Below are positions 1 to 6,354 of a stretch of DNA of 10,878 bases, in pieces. How positions within the stretch are numbered: the first letter of the stretch is position 1; each line of letters begins with the position of its first letter. The position numbers and the translations under genes are program-made. The notes below the pieces were generated by a model, which saw only the letters and a program-made list of their open reading frames with translations, was not told the DNA's origin and ran no database searches. Origin of the DNA: CAZOLI01 sp964580675. GTDB taxonomy: Bacteria; Planctomycetota; MHYJ01; CAYXQY01. The stretch is from assembly GCA_964580675.1 (NCBI GenBank), contig CAZOLI010000070.1, positions 1 through 10,878 of the forward strand. Direction: 5' to 3'.

Positions 1-25
1 GAACGGAAATACTGAAAACAGAAAC

Positions 26-65
26 AACGGAACATGAAGCGTCAGACGCCGTGTGGTGTTCCGTT
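26..65. terminator. Nested hairpin, possible bidirectional terminator
   Basis: AACGGAACA at 26-34 pairs perfectly with TGTTCCGTT at 57-65. An inner GCGT-CAG-ACGC stem sits between them. On the plus side the stem runs into only four Ts. On the minus side the flank is T-rich but interrupted. It could end transcripts from either side, but the U-tracts are weak, so this is a tentative call from structure only. Confidence 0.3.
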
Positions 66-145
66 TTCGAATTTCGTATTTCGGGTTTCGGATGTTAACA
101 CGTCGCTTTCGCGCGGCGTCCGGGGGGATCTTTCCTTTAGAAAAT

Positions 146-272
146 AACGCGCACTCCGCCCGCGCTCCGTGCGCTACAACAGAACCCATTTCCCAACGCA
201 AAACTCCTGTAATGAAAGTACTGTGTTTGTTGTAGTGTACGCAGGGCGGCGCAGCCGCCCGGAGTACACGTT
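146..272. repeat. Degenerate inverted-repeat unit 1
   Basis: A 12-base box, AACGCGCACTCC (146-157), faces an inverted counterpart, GGAGTACACGTT (261-272). Inside these, GTGCGCTACAAC (169-180) faces GTTGTAGTGTAC (229-240), matching at 10 of 12 positions. The whole unit can therefore fold into a long imperfect cruciform around a central loop of about 48 bases. The left arm also contains its own small hairpin (149-154 with 169-174). The same boxes recur in unit 2 at 310-363, so this is a repeated element. No family is recognised. Confidence 0.6.
235..269. repeat. GC-rich hairpin within repeat unit 1
   Basis: GTGTAC (235-240) pairs with GTACAC (264-269), and GGGCGGC (244-250) pairs with GCCGCCC (254-260) around a GCA loop. 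Only two G/A mismatches interrupt the stem, so 14 of 16 pairs form. It is not followed by a long T-run on either strand, so it is not a classic intrinsic terminator. It could stabilise a transcript 3' end or be a protein-binding site. Confidence 0.6.
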
Positions 273-309
273 GTCCTTTAACTCAGGAGGCTCTCTTTCT
301 GTTAGAAAT

Positions 310-363
310 AACGTGCACTCCACTGCCACTCCGTGCACGACACCGTCACCCGGAGTACACGTT
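310..363. repeat. Degenerate inverted-repeat unit 2
   Basis: AACGTGCACTCC (310-321) faces GGAGTACACGTT (352-363), complementary except for one mismatch. An inner GTGCAC (313-318) and GTGCAC (333-338) also pair across a 14-base loop. Compared with unit 1 (GCGCAC with GTGCGC, also a 14-base loop), the stem change is compensated on both sides. That suggests the fold, not the sequence, was retained. A seven-T run (367-373) shortly follows, so on the plus strand this unit could also act as a terminator for a gene to the left. Confidence 0.55.
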
Positions 364-398
364 GTGTTTTTTTAACGCAGGGGGACTCGTTTCGCCAG

Positions 399-425
399 AA
401 AAAACACACACGTTGGTTCCGTGTG
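399..425 (-). terminator. Intrinsic terminator of the porin gene
   Basis: Read on the minus strand, CACACG (425-420) pairs with CGTGTG (412-407) across a 7-base loop. The stem is followed within two bases by six Ts (404-399). It begins about 12 bases past the TAG stop of the porin gene, the expected position for ending the metal-transport transcript. Confidence 0.55.
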
Positions 426-437
426 CGCGGCCCGGCC

Positions 438-1808
438 CTAATATTCAATCCGTGTCTGAAGGTAAAAATAATCCGGATCGTCCTCCGGACCGGTCTCCGC
501 CACGTACGACGCCGTAAAAAACCGGCTGTATCCAAATAGCACGTTCAGATCTCGTCCCTTTATATCCGTCCTGTATTTTATCGTGAAATCCAGTTCCGAC
601 CCTACGTGAGAGGAAGCGGGAGACCCGCCCGCGTTCCGTACCACGCTTCGACCCGCATCGTACCAGGCATCCGTCTCGGGCTCATCCAGCCAGAATTCAT
701 GCCAGGCAAGGCGAATGGTTGCCTGTTTTGTAATCGGGGTCTGAACGGTCAGGGCGCCGTGGTGCAGGTTCTGCCAGGAAAAGAAATCCATGTATCCGTA
801 ATAGGCGTGATTCAGGGGAATGTAATAAATATTGTCAAAGGTTTCGTGCTGACCGTCCGAGGGATCGCCGTCGCCGGAAGCCATGTCGTAGATGGCCCCG
901 ATCCGGGTGTCGTTCAGGTCCTCAAACCGGTACCCGCCTTCCAGGTGAACCGCAAACGCCCGGTGACTCCGCCCGCCGAAATCCCCGGTCTGGTAGGCGC
1001 CCTCTCCATTGACGTCCCACGGCCCCCGTTTGGTCTCCGCCCTCAGCCCAAACGTGTGTACCTCGTCGTCCGCGTCGTCGTTATCACGAATCAACCAGTA
1101 CAGGTCATACTCCCCGTTATCAATGTCGTTTCGGTTCGAGTAGTACAGTCCGGCATACTCGCTGTCAAACAGGCGATTCCCGGAGGAGGACCAGTCGTTA
1201 AACGCATTCGGATCCGGTGAAATCCCGTTCATCGCAAAGACGTCCAGGGTTTGTTCCTCCGGCGAACCGAGCGTCGCCCGCAATCCGTCCCAGGTCACGT
1301 TCGTGTTGGACCAGCCAAGCGAGGAGATCACGCGGCGATCCCCCAGTTTCATTTTCTGGCGGCCGGTCCGAAGTCGAAGGGGCGTTTTGCCCGCTGTTAT
1401 GTTGAGGTCCACGAATCCCTGGTGCAGATCAAACGGGTCCTCGTTGAGGTTCGGGACGGCGTCTTCGTCGATGGTCTCCCCGTCATACACCCGGGCGTCC
1501 TGGCCCTCCAGGTACACACGAACCACCTCCGACGGCCGGTAATCCAGGTGCATCCGGAACTGGGAAAGCAGGAACGTGTCATCCCCGGACGACGAATTGC
1601 TGTCAAAATCAAAATTGTCCTTCGATTCCCCGCGCAGGCGGATCGATCCCCCCAGTGAAAGGTCATCCGTAATTTCGTACCGATCCGTGGATTCGGAACG
1701 CAGGGGATGACGGCCGGATCCATCCTCCTGACCTGTCCCCGAAAGGGAAAACGCAAAAACGAAAAACCCCCCGCCGAGAAGAACCAACATTGTCCTGTAC
1801 ATGCTCAC
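438..1808 (-). CDS. Alginate-export-type outer-membrane beta-barrel porin
   Basis: This predicted outer-membrane channel has 456 residues. An N-terminal hydrophobic stretch (about 4-25) reads as a Sec signal peptide. The rest is rich in alternating strands, aromatic girdle residues and Asp/Asn loops. The segment around residues 149-176 (GRQ..KLGDRRVISSLGWSNT, then WDGLR) fits the alginate export family (Pfam Alginate_exp). The final residue is tyrosine, matching the C-terminal beta-signal recognised by the BAM machinery. GTG at 1808 is chosen as start because AGGAG lies 7 bases upstream; the ATG two codons in would be 13 bases away. It follows the permease gene by 80 bases on the same strand. 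The substrate cannot be read from sequence: the family name does not prove alginate, and the neighbours suggest ion or metal-complex passage. Confidence 0.82.
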   Translation of the reverse strand: MSMYRTMLVLLGGGFFVFAFSLSGTGQEDGSGRHPLRSESTDRYEITDDLSLGGSIRLRGESKDNFDFDSNSSSGDDTFLLSQFRMHLDYRPSEVVRVYLEGQDARVYDGETIDEDAVPNLNEDPFDLHQGFVDLNITAGKTPLRLRTGRQKMKLGDRRVISSLGWSNTNVTWDGLRATLGSPEEQTLDVFAMNGISPDPNAFNDWSSSGNRLFDSEYAGLYYSNRNDIDNGEYDLYWLIRDNDDADDEVHTFGLRAETKRGPWDVNGEGAYQTGDFGGRSHRAFAVHLEGGYRFEDLNDTRIGAIYDMASGDGDPSDGQHETFDNIYYIPLNHAYYGYMDFFSWQNLHHGALTVQTPITKQATIRLAWHEFWLDEPETDAWYDAGRSVVRNAGGSPASSHVGSELDFTIKYRTDIKGRDLNVLFGYSRFFTASYVAETGPEDDPDYFYLQTRIEY

Positions 1809-1888
1809 GTCAATTCTCCTGAGAAAATTGGATTCTGTACCGAACCGCGTACGGCGATCGCAGGGAGGTGGGCCCGGGCAAAAAGACG

Positions 1889-3121
1889 CTATTCATCGTC
1901 GTGTTCATTCCCGTCCCCCTCCTCCGACTCCCCCTCCCGGGTTCCGCCGAACGAAACCCAGAGTTGAAGAGCGAAGAGCACCGTAAACACAGCATTCAAA
2001 TAAAGCGTGTATCCCTCCGGCGCCGTCCCGCCGAGAGTGCCGGGATCCGGGGCGAGGCCGATCGGCACCCACAGGTAATGAATCAGGATGCCCGACACCA
2101 CGGCGACGGCATAAATAGAAACAAACAGAACCAGTGCCAGTTTCCACCCGTAGTACTTCCGGTACGCATTGACGAGGTAGGGGACGATCAGGTCCGCAAA
2201 GATAAAGGACATCACCGCGCCAAACGCAATGCCGTTCTGCCAGAGAATCAGGGCAAACGGGACGTTGCCGACCGAACAGACAAACGTGATCACCCCCACG
2301 AACACCCCGATCGTGCAATTGAGGGCGACCCACAGAAAGGTGCCTTCCGTGCCGAGCCCGAAGATCGCGGTCCACCATTCCCGGGGCACAAATGCCCCGA
2401 TGAGACCGGCGATCAAGAACCCGATGACGATGTCGTGCCAGAGCATGTTCCACTCCCCGAGCGCATTTCGAAACGCCCTCTTCCAGCCACGGACGGTGGT
2501 TAGCCGTTCCATCATCCCATATTCTTCCTCATCGGATGAAAGGTAATGATCCCGGCACATTTCGGAGCAGAAGTACACGGTTCCCGAACCGTCCGAGAGG
2601 GTCACGGTGCCTTCGTCCTCCGGGTCCACCTCCATCCCGCAGACCGGATCCCGGACCCCCTCCCGGCTCCGGACAATGTCGCGGGCATCGTCAAAAACGT
2701 GCCGCGGCACGACGTACTGAAACACCAGGGCAAGAAGAACAATAAGAATGAGACCGGACAGGAAATTGGCCGCGACAAACTCCCAGCCCAGGAGAATCCA
2801 CATCACGAGCCCGAGCTCAATCACGAGGTTGGTGCTGGCAAACTGAAACGCGGCCAGGCTCGCCTCCGCCGACGCCCCCTTCTTGAACAGGGACTTGGTG
2901 GTGGCCACCGCCCCGAAGGAACAGCTCGAGGAGGCCGCCCCGAACAGTGTTCCGAGGCCGATCTCCCGGGGTCCGCTACCGCCCAGGACAGCGGTCATCT
3001 GTTCTTCACTGACAAACGCTTCCACCGCCCCGGCAATCGTAAACCCGAGCACCAGGGCCCACCATGTCTGCCACGCCATGTCACCGGCAAGCCACAAACC
3101 CTCGATAAACGCGTCAATCAT
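1889..3121 (-). CDS. Two-part membrane permease with inserted YHS domain (SO_0444/ArsP-like, probable metal efflux)
   Basis: This inner-membrane protein has 410 residues. Two hydrophobic halves (about 10-138 and 228-393) flank a soluble segment. Each half carries a Cys-Ser motif next to glycine: SSSCSFGAVAT at 64-74 and VCSVGNVPFA at 281-290. This is the arrangement of the DUF318/ArsP_1 permease family, which includes the SO_0444-type Cu/Zn efflux transporters. The soluble insert at about 157-196 is a YHS domain (DPVCGMEV, with Cys161, Cys185 and Cys189), a small metal-binding module often found with copper and heavy-metal transporters. The C-terminal tail is acidic with a His (GDGNEHDDE). 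No clear Shine-Dalgarno precedes the ATG at 3121. The gene sits 157 bases after ZIP and 80 before the porin, probably as one unit. The transported ion is inferred, and arsenical export remains possible. Confidence 0.8.
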   Translation of the reverse strand: MIDAFIEGLWLAGDMAWQTWWALVLGFTIAGAVEAFVSEEQMTAVLGGSGPREIGLGTLFGAASSSCSFGAVATTKSLFKKGASAEASLAAFQFASTNLVIELGLVMWILLGWEFVAANFLSGLILIVLLALVFQYVVPRHVFDDARDIVRSREGVRDPVCGMEVDPEDEGTVTLSDGSGTVYFCSEMCRDHYLSSDEEEYGMMERLTTVRGWKRAFRNALGEWNMLWHDIVIGFLIAGLIGAFVPREWWTAIFGLGTEGTFLWVALNCTIGVFVGVITFVCSVGNVPFALILWQNGIAFGAVMSFIFADLIVPYLVNAYRKYYGWKLALVLFVSIYAVAVVSGILIHYLWVPIGLAPDPGTLGGTAPEGYTLYLNAVFTVLFALQLWVSFGGTREGESEEGDGNEHDDE

Positions 3122-3170
3122 GGAACGTCACAAAAAAATGAAGAAAGGCTGATGTTGGGTGTCATCACAG

Positions 3171-3278
3171 TTAATCCGTCTGACCTAATTCCGACACGTT
3201 GAGCATGAACTTCATCATGCCGCACGCGCCGCAAATTTCAACCTGTTCTCGTGAATACCCTCCTCCCTGCAGAGCGCG
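3171..3278 (-). other. Start-less in-frame segment after the ZIP stop, with a CxxC motif
   Basis: Directly after the TAA of the ZIP gene, and in the same frame, 35 sense codons run to a second TAA at 3173-3171. The product would include VEICGACGMMKFML, a CxxC motif typical of metal-binding or thiol proteins. AGGAGG lies at 3264-3259, a strong ribosome binding site, yet no ATG, GTG or TTG in this frame follows at a proper distance. The nearest in-frame ATG pair would make only 15 residues. It could be a readthrough extension of ZIP, a remnant of a small gene, a gene with a rare start such as ATT, or chance. I recognise no family. Confidence 0.3.
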
Positions 3279-4100
3279 TTACCCGAACCTCACGTCCAGG
3301 ACCATCATCACGACAAAACCGGTGATGGCCCCCATCGTCGCAATGTCCGTGTGTCCGGCATGCTGGGATTCCGGAATGACCTCCTCAATCACGACAAAGA
3401 TCATGGCGCCCGCGGCAAATGAAAGAGCATACGGCAGCATGGGCCGCATCATAAGCACGGCGGACGCCCCGACCACGGCGGCGAGGGGTTCCACAACCGC
3501 CGACAGTTGGCCGTACCAGAAACACTTCCCGGCGGAAACCCCTTCTCGCCGAAGCGGAAAGGCCACGGCAATGCCCTCGGGAAAATTTTGAATTGCGATA
3601 CCGAGAGAAAGGGTCACGGCGCCCCCGATCGTCGCGCCCGCAATTCCGGTACCCCCCTGTCCCACAGCAGCGAACGCTACCCCCACCGCAATCCCCTCCG
3701 GAATGTTGTGGAGCGTAATCGCAAGAACGAGGAGCGACGTCCGGCGGAGACTGGAAGAAAGTCCCTCGGCCTCTGATATGTTCATGAACGGATGCAGGTG
3801 CGGAAGCACCGCGTCAAGAAGGCGCAGGAAGACCGCCCCCGCGAGAAACCCCACCGAGGTCGTGACCCACGGAACCTGCCCGTTCGATTTGCTGACGGCA
3901 ATCGCGGGCTGAAGCAGGGACCAGAAACTTGCGGCAATCATCACTCCGCCCGCGAACCCGAGCAACCCATCCAGTACTTTCTGCTTGATGTCCGTGAACA
4001 GAAAAACCAATCCGGCACCGGCGGCGGTCAGAATCCAGGTAAACAACCCGGCCAGCAACGCCTGGATAACCGGTGATGCGTCCAGAAATGCCTGTTTCAT
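3279..4100 (-). CDS. ZIP-family divalent metal transporter, GufA-like
   Basis: This inner-membrane protein of 273 residues has about eight membrane segments and moves divalent cations such as zinc or iron, usually into the cytoplasm. TM4 carries LHNIPEGIAVG (H131, N132, E135) and TM5 carries IQNFPEGIAV (N172, E175); together these form the metal path of ZIP proteins. Glutamine in place of the first histidine in TM5 is typical of the GufA branch. Further markers are VEPLAA (E204) and the late EEVIPESQH segment. His101 and His103 lie in the loop before TM4. The ATG at 4100 has no strong Shine-Dalgarno. It is the first gene of the minus-strand cluster and diverges from the histidine kinase gene across 394 bases. 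Pairing an importer-type protein with a presumed exporter is unusual; direction of transport is family inference. Confidence 0.88.
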   Translation of the reverse strand: MKQAFLDASPVIQALLAGLFTWILTAAGAGLVFLFTDIKQKVLDGLLGFAGGVMIAASFWSLLQPAIAVSKSNGQVPWVTTSVGFLAGAVFLRLLDAVLPHLHPFMNISEAEGLSSSLRRTSLLVLAITLHNIPEGIAVGVAFAAVGQGGTGIAGATIGGAVTLSLGIAIQNFPEGIAVAFPLRREGVSAGKCFWYGQLSAVVEPLAAVVGASAVLMMRPMLPYALSFAAGAMIFVVIEEVIPESQHAGHTDIATMGAITGFVVMMVLDVRFG

Positions 4101-4221
4101 GAGTATTTCAGCGACCCGTATTAATGACGATAACCGGTTTGTGACGGACGCTCTCCACGAAGTGCGCCCGAACCGGAAAAGCCCGTTCGCGCCTGCTTTC
4201 GCAACAGCGACACGATCAACT

Positions 4222-4235
4222 TATTTTCGAAAATA
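4222..4235. promoter_or_regulatory. Perfect 14-base palindrome, candidate operator
   Basis: TATTTTCGAAAATA is a perfect palindrome lying about 120 bases upstream of the ZIP start and 260 upstream of the kinase start. AT-rich palindromes of this kind are common binding sites for dimeric regulators, but no specific regulator can be named from the sequence. Confidence 0.35.
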
Positions 4236-4238
4236 TGC

Positions 4239-4254
4239 CGGGATGACGTTATCC
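4239..4254. promoter_or_regulatory. Near-perfect 16-base palindrome, candidate activator site
   Basis: GGGATGACGTTATCCC matches its own reverse complement except at one symmetric pair, giving 14 of 16 symmetric bases. It starts 4 bases after the neighbouring palindrome. Its size fits the dyads bound by Fis-type helix-turn-helix regulators such as the NtrC-family protein encoded nearby, but no sigma-54 promoter accompanies it, so the link is speculative. Confidence 0.35.
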
Positions 4255-4483
4255 CCCGCGGTCCCCATCGGGCGTCGTGACCGGAAACCAGAAGAGCCGC
4301 AACCGAGAAAAAACGGCTCCACCGACGGCGCACATTTCCCGTTTATAACATGGATAAACCTGAACCAAAAATTTGATCGCACACCAAAACGGAACCCCGG
4401 ACCGGGAGACCAACGTTGTCCCCGCTGAATTGGCCTTTTACCGGAAGGTCGCGTAGAATACAATTCAACCCGGTTGTCGTATG

Positions 4484-4489
4484 TATAAT
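4484..4489 (+). promoter_or_regulatory. Candidate -10 box (TATAAT) for the kinase-regulator operon
   Basis: An exact TATAAT lies 11 bases before the GTG at 4495 and 26 before the ATG at 4510. No good -35 box lies 15-18 bases upstream. If used, transcription would begin about 4496, giving a leaderless or nearly leaderless message. That would explain the absence of a Shine-Dalgarno sequence before the kinase gene. Confidence 0.4.
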
Positions 4490-4494
4490 AATAC

Positions 4495-6354
4495 GTGCGA
4501 ATTCACCTGATGACAGACGTTCTCTCCGATCCGGTTCTCGACGAAGAAGCGGACGATCGTCAGCGGGACCGGCTGCGCCAGAAAGCCCGGACCTTTATAC
4601 GCATGCGCTGGCTGGCCGCCGGTGCCGGTGCGCTGTTCATCTGGGCATCCACACTGCAACTTTCCCTCCTTCCCGAAGCGTCCGTGGCCCCGCTGACGGT
4701 GATGATCCTTGGTCTCCTGCTGTTTAACCTGTTCTGTTCCGGCCTGGTGCGTACCGCGTTTATCCCGTTCCGTCAACAACTGTTTGTACAAATACTGGGC
4801 GACCTCTTTTTCCTCACCGGGCTCCTCCACTTTTCGGGGGGCGTGGAAAATCCGTTCCTCCCCCTGTACTTTGTCCACATCATCCTTTCCTCCCAGTTAA
4901 TTGGCGTCCGGAAAACGTATCTATTCACCCTCCTGACCACCCTGATGGTGACCGGAATGGGTCTGTCGGAATACGGGGGATACCTGGACCATTACCACCT
5001 TCGGATGCCGGCGGACGCCGCAACCCTTGAGCCGGCCAAACAACCGTATTACGTGGTCGGGGTGCTGTCCGGCTTTCACCTGGTCGCGTGGATGATCGCC
5101 TATTTTTCCTGTCAGCTGACACACGAAATACGACAGCGAAAACAGGAGGCCGTGAGAAGCGAGCGGCACGTCCGCCGGGAGCGGAACAAATTCCGGAAAC
5201 TCGTGGAGGCTTCGGGAGCCGGTTTCATGTTGTTCGACCGGGACCTGAACCTGATCTGGTACAACGATCGGGCGGGGGAATGGTTCGGGGAAGAGAACCT
5301 GACGCTGAACAACCCCTGTCCGTTCCTCCAGAACGGGTTGTGCCAGCCGGACGTGAAAAACATCGAGGAATGTCCGGTCCACGGTTGTGAACAGGGAACA
5401 CCCTCCCTTTCCTGTCTGGCCGAGGATGTTCTGAGAGGGCGCGAACAGCAGACACGGGAAGCAACCGTGCAAACGGCGGACGGATCCCAGAAGTACTTCC
5501 AGTTCATTACGTACCCGATCCGGGATCAGGACGGCGACATTGAGCAGGTGGCCGAACTCATTCATGATGTCACCAAACGAAAGCGCCTCGAACAGGAAAT
5601 GCAGCACGAGGAACGCATGGCCACAATGGGCCGAATTGCCTCGGGCGTCGCCCACGAAATCGGAAACCCGCTCTCCTCTCTTTCCGCGAGGCTTCGACGT
5701 CTTCGGGAAAAAAGCGACGAATCCTTCGTGAAAGAAACGACGGAGTTTCTGGAAGAACAGGTGTCCCGCATGAACCAGCTTGTCCGGGACATATCATCGT
5801 TCGCCCGGGCACCGGAATCCAGATGGGAGCCCTGCGACCTGAACGACATGATCCAGGAAACCGTCAACCTGCTGGCCATGGACCCGAACAGCAAAAACGT
5901 CGAAATAACGATCGAGGTTCCGGACGATTTTCCCACGTTTGTCGGTTCCCGGGACCAGTTGTCCCAGGTCTTTATGAACCTGGGCATGAACGCCCTGGAA
6001 GCCATGGAAGACGGCGGAAGGCTAACCATTTCTGCCAGGCGGGAGGACGACGACGTCCTGATCCAATTTACGGACACCGGCGAAGGCATTCCCCCGGAAC
6101 AGCAGAACAAAATATTCACCCCGTACTTCACCACCCGGGATCGCGATGAGGGCACCGGCCTCGGATTATCCGTTTCACACAGTCTCGTGGAAGCCCACGG
6201 GGGATCCATTCACGTGGAAAGCCAGCCGGGAGAAGGTTCCACGTTCACGGTGCAGCTCCCGTTCCACGAACCCGGAGAGGACGAACAACCAGACACTGCC
6301 ACCCAACAATCGACCGAACCTATGACAACCAACAAAACCAGCCATGAAACTTGA
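4495..6354 (+). CDS. Membrane sensor histidine kinase: RegB-like 6-TM sensor, Cys-rich PAS, NtrB-type kinase core
   Basis: This protein of 619 residues senses a signal at the inner membrane and phosphorylates the regulator encoded next. Residues about 38-206 form roughly six membrane segments. Between two of them lies SGGVENPF (114-121), matching the GGxxNPF quinone-binding motif of RegB/PrrB redox kinases. A linker coil (about 207-235) leads to a PAS domain (232-360) with cysteines at 275, 283, 293, 298 and 307. The kinase core has the H-box with His387 (GVAHEIGNPL), N-box residues N495 and N499, DTGEGI at 527-532, an F-box at 541-547 and GTGLGL at 553-558. The TM/PAS layout is RegB-like, but the core resembles NtrB-type kinases that pair with sigma-54 activators. 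Start is uncertain: GTG 4495 or ATG 4510, neither with a ribosome binding site. The 3' end overlaps the regulator gene by 11 bases, so translation is probably coupled. Confidence 0.88.
   Translation: MRIHLMTDVLSDPVLDEEADDRQRDRLRQKARTFIRMRWLAAGAGALFIWASTLQLSLLPEASVAPLTVMILGLLLFNLFCSGLVRTAFIPFRQQLFVQILGDLFFLTGLLHFSGGVENPFLPLYFVHIILSSQLIGVRKTYLFTLLTTLMVTGMGLSEYGGYLDHYHLRMPADAATLEPAKQPYYVVGVLSGFHLVAWMIAYFSCQLTHEIRQRKQEAVRSERHVRRERNKFRKLVEASGAGFMLFDRDLNLIWYNDRAGEWFGEENLTLNNPCPFLQNGLCQPDVKNIEECPVHGCEQGTPSLSCLAEDVLRGREQQTREATVQTADGSQKYFQFITYPIRDQDGDIEQVAELIHDVTKRKRLEQEMQHEERMATMGRIASGVAHEIGNPLSSLSARLRRLREKSDESFVKETTEFLEEQVSRMNQLVRDISSFARAPESRWEPCDLNDMIQETVNLLAMDPNSKNVEITIEVPDDFPTFVGSRDQLSQVFMNLGMNALEAMEDGGRLTISARREDDDVLIQFTDTGEGIPPEQQNKIFTPYFTTRDRDEGTGLGLSVSHSLVEAHGGSIHVESQPGEGSTFTVQLPFHEPGEDEQPDTATQQSTEPMTTNKTSHET

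Larger units (their letters stand above)
1..437. other. Non-coding region downstream of the porin gene
   Basis: No credible gene is visible in these 437 bases. The short open frames here have no ribosome binding site, are rich in Arg, Ser and Pro, and resemble no family I recognise. What the region does hold is structure: a nested hairpin at 26-65, a run of spaced TTTCG motifs near 65-90, degenerate inverted repeats between 146 and 363, and a probable minus-strand terminator at 399-425. These are entered separately. Confidence 0.7.
4101..4494. promoter_or_regulatory. Divergent intergenic region between ZIP and histidine kinase genes
   Basis: These 394 bases separate two outward-reading genes and should hold both promoters. 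I see two palindromes (4222-4235 and 4239-4254), a separate inverted repeat GAGCCG/CGGCTC (4294-4299 with 4314-4319), and a TATAAT just before the kinase gene. No convincing sigma-54 site and no gene are visible in it. Confidence 0.6.

Noticed and set aside
146..363. Integron attC-like sites
   Set aside because: The long imperfect hairpins are suggestive, but the GTTRRRY and RYYYAAC core sites are not present in the right positions and there is no integrase or cassette.
606..1220. Long open frame on the plus strand opposite the porin gene (204 codons)
   Set aside because: It is antisense to a well-supported outer-membrane protein, has no ribosome binding site and resembles no family; GC-rich codon use creates such shadows.
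1871..1888. GC-rich palindrome with an adjacent T-run between permease and porin genes
   Set aside because: Read on the minus strand the Ts come before the palindrome, so it is not an intrinsic terminator.
3231..3243. Sigma-54-like AGG...TTTGC upstream of the permease on the minus strand
   Set aside because: GG and GC are separated by 9 bases, not 10, and the match overlaps the CxxC segment.
4200..4215. Sigma-54-like sequence upstream of the ZIP gene on the minus strand (TTGC in place)
   Set aside because: The base pair at the -24 position is CG instead of the essential GG, and four further consensus bases fail.
4481..4510. Nine-codon upstream ORF whose TGA overlaps the kinase ATG at 4510
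   Set aside because: Its ATG overlaps the TATAAT box and lies upstream of the likely transcription start, and it has no ribosome binding site.
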